A DNA stretch of 64,000 bases from Delphinapterus leucas (GCF_002288925.2 NW_022098049.1:2445227-2509226); one strand, 5' to 3'; shown: positions 44,801 through 51,900, counted from the stretch's first letter. The notes: generated by a model from the letters alone, not told the origin. Program-made: numbers and translations.

Positions 44801-46116
44801 GTGAGGTTGAAGAAGAACGGAGAGCCTTCTAGAGTATGTTAAAGAATATGTATTTTATGCTGAGTGCAAAGAGAAACTGTTAAAGACTTTTAACAGAGAA
44901 TGACATTATTCTTAATGGACTCAAAGATTAGTTACTGTTTAGAGAATAGATTAAAAACAGACAAGCACAGAAACAAGGTAAGTTCGGAGACTGCTCTAAT
45001 AGCCCAAGTAAGAGATGTTGGTGGCCGAACACCCTTTTTAGTTTTAAAAAAATTTGCATGTATCCATAATAAAGGTTTGTTTATTACATGTATATACTGT
45101 TAAACATGTAATAATGTAATAAATTATGTATATTATAAAGGATACACAAAACCAGGAATTTTATCAGATGCAATAAGTAGCTACAGGATTTTAAAAATTT
45201 TCATGGTACTGCACTCCACTTTGGAGTGAGTACCCCACTTTGGAGACCACTGGCCTAGACTATGGTGGTAGCTATGGTGAGTGAGTCAAGTAAACTCACT
45301 TGGGATACACGTTGGAGGGAGACTGATGGAACTTGGTGATTAAATGTGAGGAAGGATTGAGGCTGTGATGAGGAAGGGAAGGATAAAGAATAATTTTCCT
45401 ATTTCTTGACTAGTTTGAGTAGGGGAGGCTGGGGAGGAACCAGTGGGGGAAAATTTGAGAGTTTGCTTATGGACATGCTAAGTGTGGAATTTATGGTGAA
45501 ACATCCAAGAACAGATGTTGGATAGGTGGAGGTTTGAGCCTGGAGGTTTGAGCCTGGAGTTCTGGAGAGAAGTCTGCTGAATGTGTGAATCTGAGAGCCC
45601 TGGGAGTGGATGGATTGTTCTGTTGCTTAATGTTGTGTGAGGGGTTTTGTCTAAGAATTAACTTTTTCTCATCCCATATTCTCATAGCGTGTTATTTCTG
45701 TTTATTTCAAAGCACTTGTCATCATCTGAGTGTATTAGTCATTTCTGCACGTTAATACCTATCATTGATTATTTTGGGTTTGTGAGGTACAACTTTGCAT
45801 CTCCTATAGTGCTTTGCCACTCCATAAACATTTCTTAGGTAATCAGGGTCTCTATTTCTCATTAGCTACATTAAGTGGTTTGGTAAAGTGTTGAATAGAA
45901 TTTATTTTCTCTTGTTTCTTGATCTTTTAGGAAGGTGCTTCAACACTGGATATTCACACTGAGGCCAGTTTTCCAAGTTTGCTTTCACAGTCTTCCTGTG
46001 CTGACATGGGAGTCCCACTTCCTGCAAAGAACTTAATATTTAAAGATGGCATCTTAACAGAGTGGAGTGGACGTTCACCTTCCTCACTTCTTACTGCTAA
46101 TCTCCATTTGCAATAA
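6038..46116 (+). CDS. FAM91A1: FAM91A1, Golgi vesicle-tethering protein, 24 exons
   Basis: Joined exons give an unbroken 837-codon frame from ATG 6038 (A at -3) to TAA 46114-46116; all introns are GT-AG and all phases agree. The protein starts [19 protein letters not shown] and ends [10 protein letters not shown]. By family knowledge it has an N-terminal FAM91 domain (about residues 8-310), a Ser/Thr/Asp-rich linker (about 335-375) and a C-terminal FAM91 domain (about 375-830). No signal peptide or membrane segment is evident, fitting a cytosolic, Golgi-recruited protein. FAM91A1 is known to bind TBC1D23 and to join WDR11 and C17orf75 in tethering endosome-derived vesicles captured by golgin-97 and golgin-245 at the trans-Golgi. 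The human protein is 838 residues; the one-residue difference maps to the exon 12/13 junction. Residues that differ from the human sequence as I remember it include Leu96, Ala175 and Arg542. The locus is intact and looks functional. Confidence 0.97.
6935..7090 (-). repeat. Old L2-type fragment, antisense
   Basis: 'tttattgaacacctactatg', 'tcttcatggagcttacgttt' and 'gacagttaacaaataaatga' are antisense L2 3'-end landmarks. Confidence 0.65.
7728..7800 (-). repeat. L1 3'-end scrap, antisense
   Basis: T-rich lead followed by 'tacagcaggttcttattatc' and 'tattttgtacatatcac', matching part of the L1 3' region also seen at 57760-57812. Very short. Confidence 0.45.
10501..10512. repeat. Target-site duplication, left copy
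   Basis: AAGGAAATCTTT; the right copy is at 12242-12253. Bounds the inverted L1. Confidence 0.92.
10513..12241 (+). mobile_element. L1 with 5' inversion (twin priming) in intron 1
   Basis: Two L1 pieces abut near 11405. 10513-11405 is inverted and reads the ORF2 C-terminal half on the minus strand (e.g. [20 protein letters not shown]), with one Trp-to-stop at 11102-11104. 11406-12241 is in + orientation, continues ORF2 from the next residues ([12 protein letters not shown]... [12 protein letters not shown]), has a frameshift near 11600, a G-rich 3' UTR at 12078-12117 and an A-rich end. The element is bounded by the 12-bp duplication AAGGAAATCTTT at 10501-10512 and 12242-12253. The two parts are adjacent in L1 coordinates, so no L1 sequence was lost at the inversion. 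It is 5' truncated and cannot move. Confidence 0.95.
12242..12253. repeat. Target-site duplication, right copy
   Basis: AAGGAAATCTTT after the A-rich L1 tail, identical to 10501-10512. Confidence 0.92.
12568..12652 (+). CDS. FAM91A1: FAM91A1 exon 2
   Basis: Acceptor after a T-rich tract (tttttttag). Residues 25-52 ([11 protein letters not shown]...RNNL) plus the first base of Val53. Donor g|gtaagt. Confidence 0.96.
12653..13661 (+). other. FAM91A1: FAM91A1 intron 2
   Basis: About 1 kb of AT-rich intron. No repeat element or extra exon recognised. Confidence 0.7.
13662..13813 (+). CDS. FAM91A1: FAM91A1 exon 3
   Basis: Acceptor ttctttcccag. Residues 53-103, from [16 protein letters not shown] to [11 protein letters not shown]. 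Leu96 is Ser in the human protein as I recall it. Donor gag|gtgagt. Confidence 0.96.
14396..14622 (-). mobile_element. Young CHR-type SINE, intron 3
   Basis: T-rich tail with (GTTT) repeats at 14402-14428, body through 'ccaccagggaagcccc'. Near-identical duplications flank it (tacatactgttttt at 14381-14394; tatatactgttttt at 14623-14636). Confidence 0.92.
15342..15547 (-). mobile_element. Young CHR-type SINE, intron 3
   Basis: T tract 15342-15356, standard body and head. Duplications ttgaatgcttgtt (15329-15341) and ttggatgcttgtt (15548-15560) differ at one base. Confidence 0.93.
15908..15965 (+). CDS. FAM91A1: FAM91A1 exon 4
   Basis: Residues 104-122 ([19 protein letters not shown]) plus the first base of Cys123. 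The open frame runs on past the donor t|gtaagt, but the family sequence and exon 5 fix the splice here. Confidence 0.95.
15966..17295 (+). other. FAM91A1: FAM91A1 introns 4 and 5
   Basis: Intron 4 is 15966-16668 and intron 5 is 16737-17295, separated by exon 5. No repeat element recognised in either. Confidence 0.65.
16669..16736 (+). CDS. FAM91A1: FAM91A1 exon 5
   Basis: Acceptor tcttttag. Residues 123-145, [20 protein letters not shown] then SSK. Donor aaa|gtaagt. Confidence 0.96.
17296..17409 (+). CDS. FAM91A1: FAM91A1 exon 6
   Basis: Acceptor cattgcag. Residues 146-183 ([20 protein letters not shown]... to ITEDDIK). Ala175 replaces a Gly I recall in human. Donor aag|gtagat. Confidence 0.96.
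17410..18638 (+). other. FAM91A1: FAM91A1 intron 6
   Basis: Holds one antisense MIR at 17695-17945. An ORF-like stretch at 17954-18199 has no family resemblance. Nothing else seen. Confidence 0.7.
17695..17945 (-). repeat. MIR SINE, antisense
   Basis: Nearly full length: 'tgagcacttgctgtgtgctc', 'tcatttgagtctcatcacaa', 'gtgaggaaagtgagcgcaga', 'gattataacccaggcagt', 'ctcttaatcactgtgctg'. Confidence 0.8.
18639..18729 (+). CDS. FAM91A1: FAM91A1 exon 7
   Basis: Acceptor tttcctag. Residues 184-213 ([20 protein letters not shown]...NVVH) plus one base of Ser214. Donor a|gtaagt. Confidence 0.96.
19145..19207 (+). CDS. FAM91A1: FAM91A1 exon 8
   Basis: Acceptor cttctgtag. Residues 214-234 ([21 protein letters not shown]) plus one base of Val235. 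Donor g|gtaaat. Confidence 0.95.
19571..19924 (-). mobile_element. Long-form CHR-type SINE, intron 8
   Basis: Antisense element of about 350 bp with the 'ggctgcgttgggtcttcgtt' end, repeated 'agttgtggc' modules and the 'ccaccagggaagtcc' head. Exact 13-bp duplication TGTTCTTCATTTT at 19558-19570 and 19925-19937. Confidence 0.94.
20590..20890 (-). repeat. Old L1-like fragment, antisense
   Basis: Landmarks 'actataaaaagtctgcttcc', 'tgtatattcttccaaaaaca' and 'tatgcacataggcatatatg' resemble an L1 3' region also seen at 36270-36910. Interrupted at its end by a SINE. Confidence 0.45.
20906..21118 (-). mobile_element. Young CHR-type SINE, intron 8
   Basis: T tract of over 20 bases, standard body. Exact 15-bp duplication AGTGCCTTGTTTCTT at 20891-20905 and 21119-21133. 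Confidence 0.95.
21540..22260. other. Unassigned GC-richer segment, possibly an old LTR
   Basis: Higher GC than its surroundings and open for 167 codons on the minus strand (21763-22266) and 107 on the plus. Neither translation resembles a protein I know, and no splice signals flank them. An ancient LTR or other dispersed repeat is the likeliest explanation. Confidence 0.3.
22379..22485 (+). CDS. FAM91A1: FAM91A1 exon 9
   Basis: Acceptor tattttag. Residues 235-270, [20 protein letters not shown] through EHTNVAE. Donor gag|gtaagt. Confidence 0.96.
23008..23046 (+). CDS. FAM91A1: FAM91A1 exon 10 (39-bp microexon-sized)
   Basis: Acceptor ttttccag. Only 13 codons, residues 271-283 ([13 protein letters not shown]). 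Length is a multiple of three and both ends are phase 0, so skipping would keep the frame. Donor aag|gtatgt. Confidence 0.95.
23576..23688 (+). CDS. FAM91A1: FAM91A1 exon 11
   Basis: Acceptor cctttcag. Residues 284-320 ([20 protein letters not shown]... to VNRL) plus two bases of Lys321. Donor aa|gtaact. Confidence 0.96.
24115..24230 (+). CDS. FAM91A1: FAM91A1 exon 12, acidic linker
   Basis: Acceptor attaatag. Residues 321-359, ending in the Ser/Thr/Asp-rich stretch [13 protein letters not shown] that separates the two FAM91 domains, plus one base of Asp360. The donor g|gttagc is a weaker GT than most in this gene. Confidence 0.94.
24231..25083 (+). other. FAM91A1: FAM91A1 intron 12, with old L2 fragment
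   Basis: About 24340-24770 shows antisense L2 traits ('ttttgagtacttacccatat', 'gtagatcttaggggtat', 'agtgtgagaagcattatg'). The minus-strand open stretch of 120 codons there is a chance ORF in that repeat. Confidence 0.5.
25084..25193 (+). CDS. FAM91A1: FAM91A1 exon 13
   Basis: Acceptor after a C-rich tract (tcccccccaacag). Residues 360-396 ([20 protein letters not shown]... to MMGNLSP). The triplet before the acceptor is CAA, not CAG; human appears to use a tandem acceptor here and has one more Ala. Donor cca|gtaagt. Confidence 0.95.
25194..25506 (+). other. FAM91A1: FAM91A1 intron 13
   Basis: Short AT-rich intron; nothing recognised in it. Confidence 0.6.
25507..25593 (+). CDS. FAM91A1: FAM91A1 exon 14
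   Basis: Acceptor tattgcag. Residues 397-425 ([20 protein letters not shown]... LIELEK). 87 bp, phase 0 at both ends. Donor aag|gtaaat. Confidence 0.96.
25594..27634 (+). other. FAM91A1: FAM91A1 intron 14
   Basis: Sense L2 3'-end scraps at about 25650-25770 ('ttcttgttcactgctacctc' ... 'atgaatgaat') and 27085-27190, and one CHR SINE at 26657-26883. 25800-26640 shows nothing else I can name. Confidence 0.6.
26657..26883 (-). mobile_element. Young CHR-type SINE, intron 14
   Basis: Tail carries six (GTTT) units. Exact 13-bp duplication TGAAGTTTAGTTT at 26644-26656 and 26884-26896. Confidence 0.94.
27635..27767 (+). CDS. FAM91A1: FAM91A1 exon 15
   Basis: Acceptor ttggtttag. Residues 426-469 ([20 protein letters not shown]... 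PDQPNY) plus one base of Gly470. Donor g|gtatga. Confidence 0.96.
29165..29300 (-). repeat. MIR fragment, antisense
   Basis: 'ggtaaagaaattgaagctta', 'atatagttagtaaatggaag', 'gcggggacttgaatccatgt' follow antisense MIR order. Confidence 0.55.
30938..31158 (-). mobile_element. Young CHR-type SINE next to exon 16
   Basis: Tail of TTTA and T repeats, body, and head. Exact 11-bp duplication TAAAGTGCTTT at 30927-30937 and 31159-31169. Ends 138 bp before exon 16, the closest SINE to any coding exon here. Confidence 0.94.
31297..31445 (+). CDS. FAM91A1: FAM91A1 exon 16
   Basis: Acceptor cataattcag, 138 bp downstream of an antisense CHR SINE. Residues 470-519 ([20 protein letters not shown]... SSCTPQ). 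Donor cag|gtaaag. Confidence 0.96.
32213..32243. repeat. (CA)n microsatellite
   Basis: About 15 uninterrupted CA units, preceded by 'acacacgcgtgtgcgcatgt', an alternating purine-pyrimidine stretch. Expected to vary in length between individuals. Confidence 0.97.
32365..32620 (-). repeat. MIR SINE, antisense
   Basis: 'gagcttgttatgtgctgcca', 'ttacagatgagcaaaatgag', 'gcacaagagcgcttaagtaa', 'agattcagacttaggccgtc' in antisense MIR order. Confidence 0.7.
32797..32931 (+). CDS. FAM91A1: FAM91A1 exon 17
   Basis: Acceptor gattttag. Residues 520-564 ([20 protein letters not shown]... LPDIFQ). Arg542 sits where I recall Gly in human. 135 bp, phase 0 at both ends. Donor cag|gtatgt. Confidence 0.96.
33070..33183 (+). 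CDS. FAM91A1: FAM91A1 exon 18
   Basis: Acceptor ttcccatag. Residues 565-602 ([20 protein letters not shown]... HSAVLIQ). Donor cag|gtacag. Confidence 0.96.
33440..34100 (-). repeat. Old L1 fragment, antisense
   Basis: Antisense L1 landmarks: 'tttttatggccaaataatat', 'gtttatccgttcatcagttg', 'gagtggaaatgctgagtcat', 'aaggaactgcaccattttac'. Confidence 0.75.
34320..35430 (-). repeat. Old L2-type fragment, antisense
   Basis: Follows the same order as the copy at 1043-1505 and extends further: 'gtgcctgactcgtagaagtt' (a MIR/L2-like scrap), 'gtgctgagcaggggataaac', 'ctggagggcagtggacctta', 'tgtgggacatttgggtgg'. Interrupted and divergent. Confidence 0.5.
35445..35680 (+). repeat. MIR SINE
   Basis: 'ctgcctgaattcacatcttg', 'attccatcacttattggcaa', 'gttgggcaagttaaataacc', 'tcacctgcaaatcggagatg' are sense MIR core and tail. 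Confidence 0.75.
36270..36910 (-). repeat. Old L1-like fragment split by a SINE
   Basis: 'cacatgattcaaaaataaaa', 'tgcacagagaaaagtatcac' and, after the SINE, 'tttatgcatgtgcaagcggt' read as one element. The SINE at 36448-36655 inserted later. Confidence 0.5.
36448..36655 (-). mobile_element. Young CHR-type SINE, intron 18
   Basis: Exact 13-bp duplication CTAGAATTTCTTT at 36435-36447 and 36656-36668. Standard body and head. Confidence 0.95.
37275..37347 (+). CDS. FAM91A1: FAM91A1 exon 19
   Basis: Acceptor catgtttag. Residues 603-626 ([24 protein letters not shown]) plus one base of Glu627. Donor g|gtacct. Confidence 0.96.
37348..39319 (+). other. FAM91A1: FAM91A1 intron 19
   Basis: About 2 kb of AT-rich DNA. 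I recognise no repeat family, exon or RNA gene in it, which makes it the largest repeat-free intron here by eye. Confidence 0.5.
39320..39469 (+). CDS. FAM91A1: FAM91A1 exon 20
   Basis: Acceptor tgttcttag. Residues 627-676 ([20 protein letters not shown]... DASDER) plus one base of Gly677. Donor g|gttagc, the same uncommon hexamer as exon 12. Confidence 0.95.
39470..41466 (+). other. FAM91A1: FAM91A1 intron 20
   Basis: Antisense L2 fragment at about 40555-41060 ('ttcattctataaacatttac', 'gtcctagggaataaagacct', 'agatcttggaggatctttca') and a DNA-transposon-like scrap at about 41130-41340 ('ttccttgttgtggggggctg', 'caaccaaaccatgtcttc'). 39480-40550 shows nothing recognised. Confidence 0.5.
41467..41571 (+). 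CDS. FAM91A1: FAM91A1 exon 21
   Basis: Acceptor aattataag has a poor pyrimidine tract. Residues 677-711, an acidic Ser-rich stretch ([20 protein letters not shown]... KQNS), plus one base of Val712. Length 105 bp, so skipping keeps the frame. Donor g|gtaagg. Confidence 0.93.
41821..41847. repeat. Poly-T tract in intron 21
   Basis: About 26 T after 'ctac', followed by 'aaaagcc'. It looks like a retroelement tail but no body can be identified next to it. Confidence 0.9.
42107..42230 (+). CDS. FAM91A1: FAM91A1 exon 22
   Basis: Acceptor ccttttgtag. Residues 712-752 ([20 protein letters not shown]... GLCRRE) plus two bases of Ser753. Val712 is Gly in human as I recall. Donor ag|gtgagg. Confidence 0.95.
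42541..42743 (-). mobile_element. Young CHR-type SINE, intron 22
   Basis: Exact 11-bp duplication TGAACCTAGTT at 42530-42540 and 42744-42754. Short T tail. Confidence 0.95.
43291..43498 (-). mobile_element. Young CHR-type SINE, intron 22
   Basis: Exact 15-bp duplication TGTACCTAAATTTTT at 43276-43290 and 43499-43513. Confidence 0.95.
43822..43891 (+). CDS. FAM91A1: FAM91A1 exon 23
   Basis: Acceptor ctttttttcag. Residues 753-776 ([24 protein letters not shown]). Donor cag|gtaaca. Confidence 0.96.
43892..45930 (+). other. FAM91A1: FAM91A1 intron 23
   Basis: Mostly old repeats: an antisense MIR remnant at about 43920-44090, an L2 scrap at 44110-44230 and a long antisense L2-type block at 44400-45640. 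45640-45920 shows nothing recognised. Confidence 0.55.
44400..45640 (-). repeat. Long old L2-type block, antisense
   Basis: Opens with 'ttcattcattctttcaataa' and 'accaggtgctggggaaacaa', then 'gaaggccagtgtggcagaag', 'gggaggctggggaggaacca' and 'ttatggacatgctaagtgtg'. It is the most complete copy of this family in the window. A 19-bp unit is tandemly doubled at 45529-45560. Confidence 0.6.
45931..46116 (+). CDS. FAM91A1: FAM91A1 exon 24, last coding exon
   Basis: Acceptor gatcttttag. Residues 777-837, from [20 protein letters not shown] to [10 protein letters not shown], then TAA at 46114-46116. The 3' UTR follows without a further intron that I can see. Confidence 0.96.
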   Translation, partial: EGASTLDIHTEASFPSLLSQSSCADMGVPLPAKNLIFKDGILTEWSGRSPSSLLTANLHLQ

Positions 46117-47903
46117 TTTGGTTACATCATTTGTTGCTCACACTTTCTGCCATTTTTCTTTCTTAACATTAGCTTTATATTGCCAGCCACTAAAAAGCAT
46201 CCTGCTGCTGCAGTGCAGTTCATGCTTAACTGATGTTAAAGTTAAAGTTTGGGGAACATGTTCATGTTTTCTGAAGTTTTCCTCATTATTGCACCTCCTA
46301 ATGCAACGAAGAGCTTTTTAGCAGTCTGCACTGTATTTTTTACCTTGAGACAATCTGCGTTTCTTTTATAAAACTGAGGATATACTTTATAGGCTTTATG
46401 ATGACTGTTATGTTTATAAGCAGTCACTATGAATATTGCAGTGGTAATTTTATATGTTAGTTTATCAGACATAAATCTTGTTTAGTTTTATATTTTGTTA
46501 CCTACTCTTTAGGGGATCGTGGGAAGAGGTAGAACTCTTCCTCTGAAAAGGCTTCTTGGTATTTAAAGTAGCAAAACTATAAAATGATAAACATCCATTA
46601 TTGAGAGGTGATCTGATGGGGCATTAAGAATTGCTGTGGATGTTTGTAAATTATGTGTATCGGTTGAACATAGTTGAAGGTATGTAAATCAGCATAGTTA
46701 TGTATGGCTTAACCTTGATTTAGAAGGTCTTAACTCAGACTATGACTATACATTGACATCTCATAAGAAGCTTTGGAAAACATTCTATTTTTAAACAACA
46801 TTTATATGTGGACTTCAGTTGTCGCTCATTTTGGGCTTTATATTTTCATAGAGTCTTTATGGAAAAATAGAATTTATTTTCCACTCTTGTAGCTGTGGCT
46901 GCTGCACGTTTTCTCCCTGATTTATTTTTTGTTTAGTAGCTCTACCCATGAATGTTATGGAATTGGATTTGATGTTTTCAAACCAAGGTTTTTGATTTCA
47001 GCTTAGAATTACATATTAGAGGCATTAAGGCTATGTCTTCTGATCAGAACACTTTAGTGATAAACCTACTGTGAGGACATAAGCAATCCGGATCTTAAGT
47101 TTATGTGACTAGTTTTAGAGGAAATGATAAAGAAAAATTGAGTAATTTCAAAATGTTTCTTGAGTCATTGATTCTTTTAGTATCCCAAATGTTGAATAGA
47201 ATAATTGGAATCACTTTTTAGATTTTACAAGTTACCTTCCTTGGGAAGTTTGTGCAGTGTTATATAGTTTAGTTTAGCTCTTCTCATAGGATAATGGTTT
47301 GCTAGTTTAAAACTAACCAAACTAACTGGTCAAACAACATATATCTAAAATATTTAAAGCGTTAGAAAATTTGGGAAGGTTAAACCTAAACATTTTTGCT
47401 GATAATTTTTGTTATTTATAGAACTGACATTTGTTTATTTAACATACTTCTGGAAGTATGTGTCTTTCTTCAAACTGTTAACATAACCATGCATTCAGTA
47501 CTGTCGCCTCCCTATTGAATATTTTGGAGCAGGTTACCTGTGGCACAGTCAGTGCTGTGTTTGGGTAAATGCAGTAATGTTTAGTATTCTACTTTGTCTT
47601 AATATGAGGTAGAAACCAAGTGTATGTTATAAATGTTTGTGTATAAAAGGAAAAATACTAATATTAAAATAATTTCTTATAACTGTGAATCACTCATTTA
47701 TTTTTCCATTAATTGATATTGTACATTCCTAGTGCTGTTAGGTATGTATGTAACTTTTACAGCTTTTCACCTGAAAGTTGTAAGTATTTCATTTGATCAG
47801 GGCTCTTTAATCTCATTTTCATTTGCTTTGTTCAGATTAACTGTAGTTATTTTATTTATTTCTGTTATTAACAAGCTTAGCCTACGGTAATGACATGTAC
47901 ACT

Positions 47904-47909
47904 AATAAA
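47904..47909 (+). terminator. Candidate proximal poly(A) signal
   Basis: AATAAA followed about 10-30 bp on by GT-rich 'gtgtttgtagttgttggtag', a good downstream element. Likely used for a shorter 3' UTR. Confidence 0.55.
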
Positions 47910-48856
47910 GCATTGAGTGTTTGTAGTTGTTGGTAGTGGACCCAGTTGTTGGTGAATTTAAAACTTAAAATATGGGAGTGATTTGCTGCTCTATTTCCTT
48001 TGAGAGCTAACAGAGGAGGAAATAGAACCTAATAAATGATTATGAATTTTAGGGAAAGTACTGAAAAAACATGTAGTCAACTCCGGTTTCTCATGTGAAT
48101 GAGGAAAGATTCTGATTCCCAGGTGAAGACCTCTCATACTTGTAAGGATGGATAATCTGCATTTATAAAGCTGTTATTAGCAAAATGTGAAAGCCACTTT
48201 TATGCTTTACTTTGTGAATTTGGCTTTGTTTCATTCATACATTAACTCATGTAAAGATGCATCTCTTAAACCTTGTGTTGATCCTATTCAACAAAAAGGT
48301 AATAAATACAGAATTTATTATTTGCCAAAGAAAATTTGTGAAAGAATTTTTATCCAGTTTTTCTGCAAATGTTTAAAGTAATTTCATTTGGCTTTATGCT
48401 GCCTCCCCTCTTTTCTGCCCTTAAAGTAGCTTAAACCATTGGCAAACTTCAGAAACCAAGAGAAAAAAAGAAATATAAAAAAGGACATAGAGTTTAGTAT
48501 GGTACAATTTCACCTCTCACATAGGTCTAAAGAAATGTAACTTTATGTTGTTAAAAAAATATATGATCGTTTGATTTTCTTGATTCCTTTTTTTCTTTTA
48601 AAGTGTGTAATCAGATATTTTATTTGTTTTTTGGGGGGGAATATTGGTTTCTTTTAGTTGTTTCCAGTTTTCTTTGCCATTTGTGTTTCTCTTTTATGTT
48701 CAGTGTTTCAAATACGGGGTTTGTATTTAAAGATTTTAAAATACCAAAACTGTAACTGAGCACCGTGGATTTTTTTTCTGATATGCTGTTAATATTATAC
48801 AGTGAAATGTATAAAGTGTTGTCAATTTGATTATTGACACATATAATATGTTTACA

Positions 48857-48862
48857 AATAAA
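48857..48862 (+). terminator. Candidate distal poly(A) signal
   Basis: AATAAA followed directly by GT-rich 'ctgtggtgttggtcaagttg'. It is the last AATAAA before the L1 block that starts near 48.98 kb. Further AATAAA copies at 48031 and 48301 lack as good a downstream element. Confidence 0.6.
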
Positions 48863-48981
48863 CTGTGGTGTTGGTCAAGTTGCTGTGAAAATGTGTATAA
48901 TCTTCTGTAAGCCCCTTCATTAATTTTAAATACAGGCATGCTTTCAGTGCTGACATTTTCCTATACTTTAAAAAAAAAAAA

Positions 48982-51900
48982 ATAACCTTTTTATTTTATA
49001 GTAATTTTAGATTAGCAGAAAAATTGCAAAGGTGGTCCGGAGATATTCCCTATATCCTTCCACGAGCTTCCACTAATGTTTACAACTTATGTAAACTATG
49101 GCACATCTGTCAAAACTCAGAAATTAACATTGGTACAATAGTATTTACTAAACTACAGACTTTATTTGGTTTTCACCCATTTTCCTCTCATGTTCTCCTG
49201 TTCCAGGACCCCGTCCAGGATTCCACGTTGCATTTATTTACTCATCACTGCCGCCTTGGTCTTCACCGATCTGTGACAGTTTCTCAGTCTTTCATGACCA
49301 TGACACTGTGAAGAGCACTAGTTGGTGATTTGGTAGGATGTCCCTCAACGTGGGTATGTCTGGTGTTTTATCATGATTAAACTTGAGGTTGTGCTTTATC
49401 AGGAAGGATATAGCACAGCGGTCCTGTGCCCTTCCACGCTGTATTATATCATGGGGTACATAATGTTAATAGGCATTATTGGTGATGTTCCTTCATTGGT
49501 TAAGGTGGTGTCTGCTAGGTTTTTCCACTGTAAAGTACCATTTTTCCCACTTTCCATACTCTTTTTTTTTTTTTTGAAGTGAATTACTAAGTCTAGTCCA
49601 CACTCAAAGGGAAGGAGTAATATCTATATATATTCTTTACAAATTTTCTTAAAAATTTGTTCCTTTCCCCTATTTATTTGATCATTTATTTATATTAGTA
49701 TGCAATCATGGCTATTTATTTTATACTTTGGGTTAAAATCCAGTACAGTTGTTATTTATTTTGTTGTGCAAATTGTTTTAGCTTTGCCTATTGGGAACTC
49801 TTTGAAGTTGGCTCCTAAATCCTTCTGGTGTACCCTCGTCTTTTTTTTTTTTTTTTTTTTTTGACCATAGTCTTGCTTCCTAGCACTGCAGGTGTTATCT
49901 GGATGCCAGCCCTAGAATTAGCCTATTTCTCCAAGGAGCCCTGGTTCCTTTCATTGCAGAATGGTACTTAGAAACCAAGATGGTGGTTTAGGTGTGCTTG
50001 CTGCTACTGCATCTACAACTTTCCAGTGAAATGACCTAAGAGATATAAATATGTATACTAATAAATATATAGGTACACATCTCTATAATTATTTTTAGAT
50101 CCATCTATCTGTATGTATATTAAACTGATTCTCATCTAGCACTACAAGGTTCATTCTAGTTATGCCTCTTTGCTTGTTCATAACTTCTTTCTCTGAGGGT
50201 GAGAAACCTGGCTCTTTTTTTCTACAATTTATTTGCTTATTTGTTCAACCCTAGAATACTTATAAAGTGGTTTCAGAATAGTTAACGTTGTACCCCTGTG
50301 AGAAACAAATTGACCAACTAGGGTATAGTGTTTAAGTACTTTGTTTTGTCTTTAGCCTTACAGTATTCACTCATTTTCCAAAGTAACTTAGTTCAGCTCA
50401 TTTTATTCCCCACTCCCTTCATTGAAGTTATGTCATACATTTGTAAAACAGATTTATTTGTCACACTCTGAATTCCATCTGGGATCTCTCAACATCCCAG
50501 CTGATTTTTCACTAGGAAAATTTACTCTGCGTCGTCTTTGACAAACGCAGTCATGTGTCCACTGTCTCAGTACTATACAGAACGGTTCGATCACCCTAAA
50601 AATTCCCCTTTGTACTCAACCCCTCACCCCACCCCTCACAACCACTTATCTGTTCCATTCCTATAATTTTGCTTTTCCCAGAATGTCATACACATGGTGG
50701 AATTGTACAATTTGTAGCCTTTGAGTCTAACCTCTTTTGCATAGCAAAATGCATTTTAAATTCATACATGTTGTGTGAATCAATAGCTCTGTTTTTTCTA
50801 TTGCTGAGTATTTCATTGTATGGATGTATTAAGGTTTGTTTATCATTTAACATTCATGTTCAGGTTTTAATACAAACAATTCATTTTGCTTGGGTAAATA
50901 CCGACGAGTGGGATTGCTGAGTCATTGGTAAGTGTGTATTTAACTTTATAAAAACTGCCAAACTGTCTTCCAAAGTGAGTGACTGTGCCATTTTGCATTC
51001 CCACCAGCAATGAATGAGGGTTCCCACTGCAATGGTATCTCATTGTAGTTGAAATAACTAATTTTCCCAGTGAAAAATGATGTTGGGCATCTTTTCATGC
51101 GCGTATTTGCCATTCATATATCTTCTTTGGTGAGGTATCTGTTCGGATTTGTTGCTCATATTTTAAAAACGAGGTGTTAACTGAGTTTTAAGAGCTCAGT
51201 AAGTATTTGAGTACACGTCTTTTATCAGATACGTGTTTTGCAGATATTTTTTCCCAGTCTAGCTTGTCTTTTCATTTTCTTAATAGTGTCTTTTAAAGTA
51301 AAGAACAAAAGTTTTTAATTTTGACAATGTCTGGTTTCTTGGTTTGGGGTTTTTTTTTTTAACGGATTGTGCTTTTGATGCTGTTATCAAAAAACTCATC
51401 ACCAAACCCAAGGTGCAGAGTTTTCATTTTCTTCTGAAAGTTTTATAGTTTTATGTTTAGGTCTTTGACCCATTTGAGCTAATTTTAATATGCAGTATTT
51501 TAATGTGCGGTATTTTAATGTGCGGTATTTTAATATGCAGTATTTTAATGTGCTGTATTTTAATGTGCGGCATTTTAATGTGCGGCATTTTAATGTGCGG
51601 TATTTTAATGTGCGGTATGAGATACATGTTTATATTTTCTTCACTGATTACACCTTTGTCAAAAATCAGTTGATGATCCTATAGAGACAAAGTAGATCAG
51701 TAGTTGCCTGGGGTGGAAATGGGGGTGGTGGTGACTGCAAATGGGTATAAGCATCTTCTTGGAGTGCTGGAAATGTAAAATTGGATTGCGGTGATTGATG
51801 GTGTGCAACTCTTAAGTTTACCAAAAAAAAATTGCATTGTACACTTAAATCAAGTAAATTTTATCATATGTAAATTATACTTCAGTAAAGTGGTTTGAAA

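Larger units (their letters stand above)
46117..48880 (+). other. FAM91A1: FAM91A1 3' UTR
   Basis: AT-rich sequence directly after the stop codon with no SINE, L1 or intron signal. Length near 2.76 kb if the distal poly(A) signal is used; nearer signals at 47904 and 48031 would give 1.8-1.9 kb. The absence of young insertions over 2.7 kb contrasts with the introns. Confidence 0.7.

Noticed and set aside
51490..51684. ORF with a YFNVR pentapeptide repeat
   Set aside because: It is the translation of a 15-bp minisatellite inside an old antisense L1, without promoter, splice or homology support.
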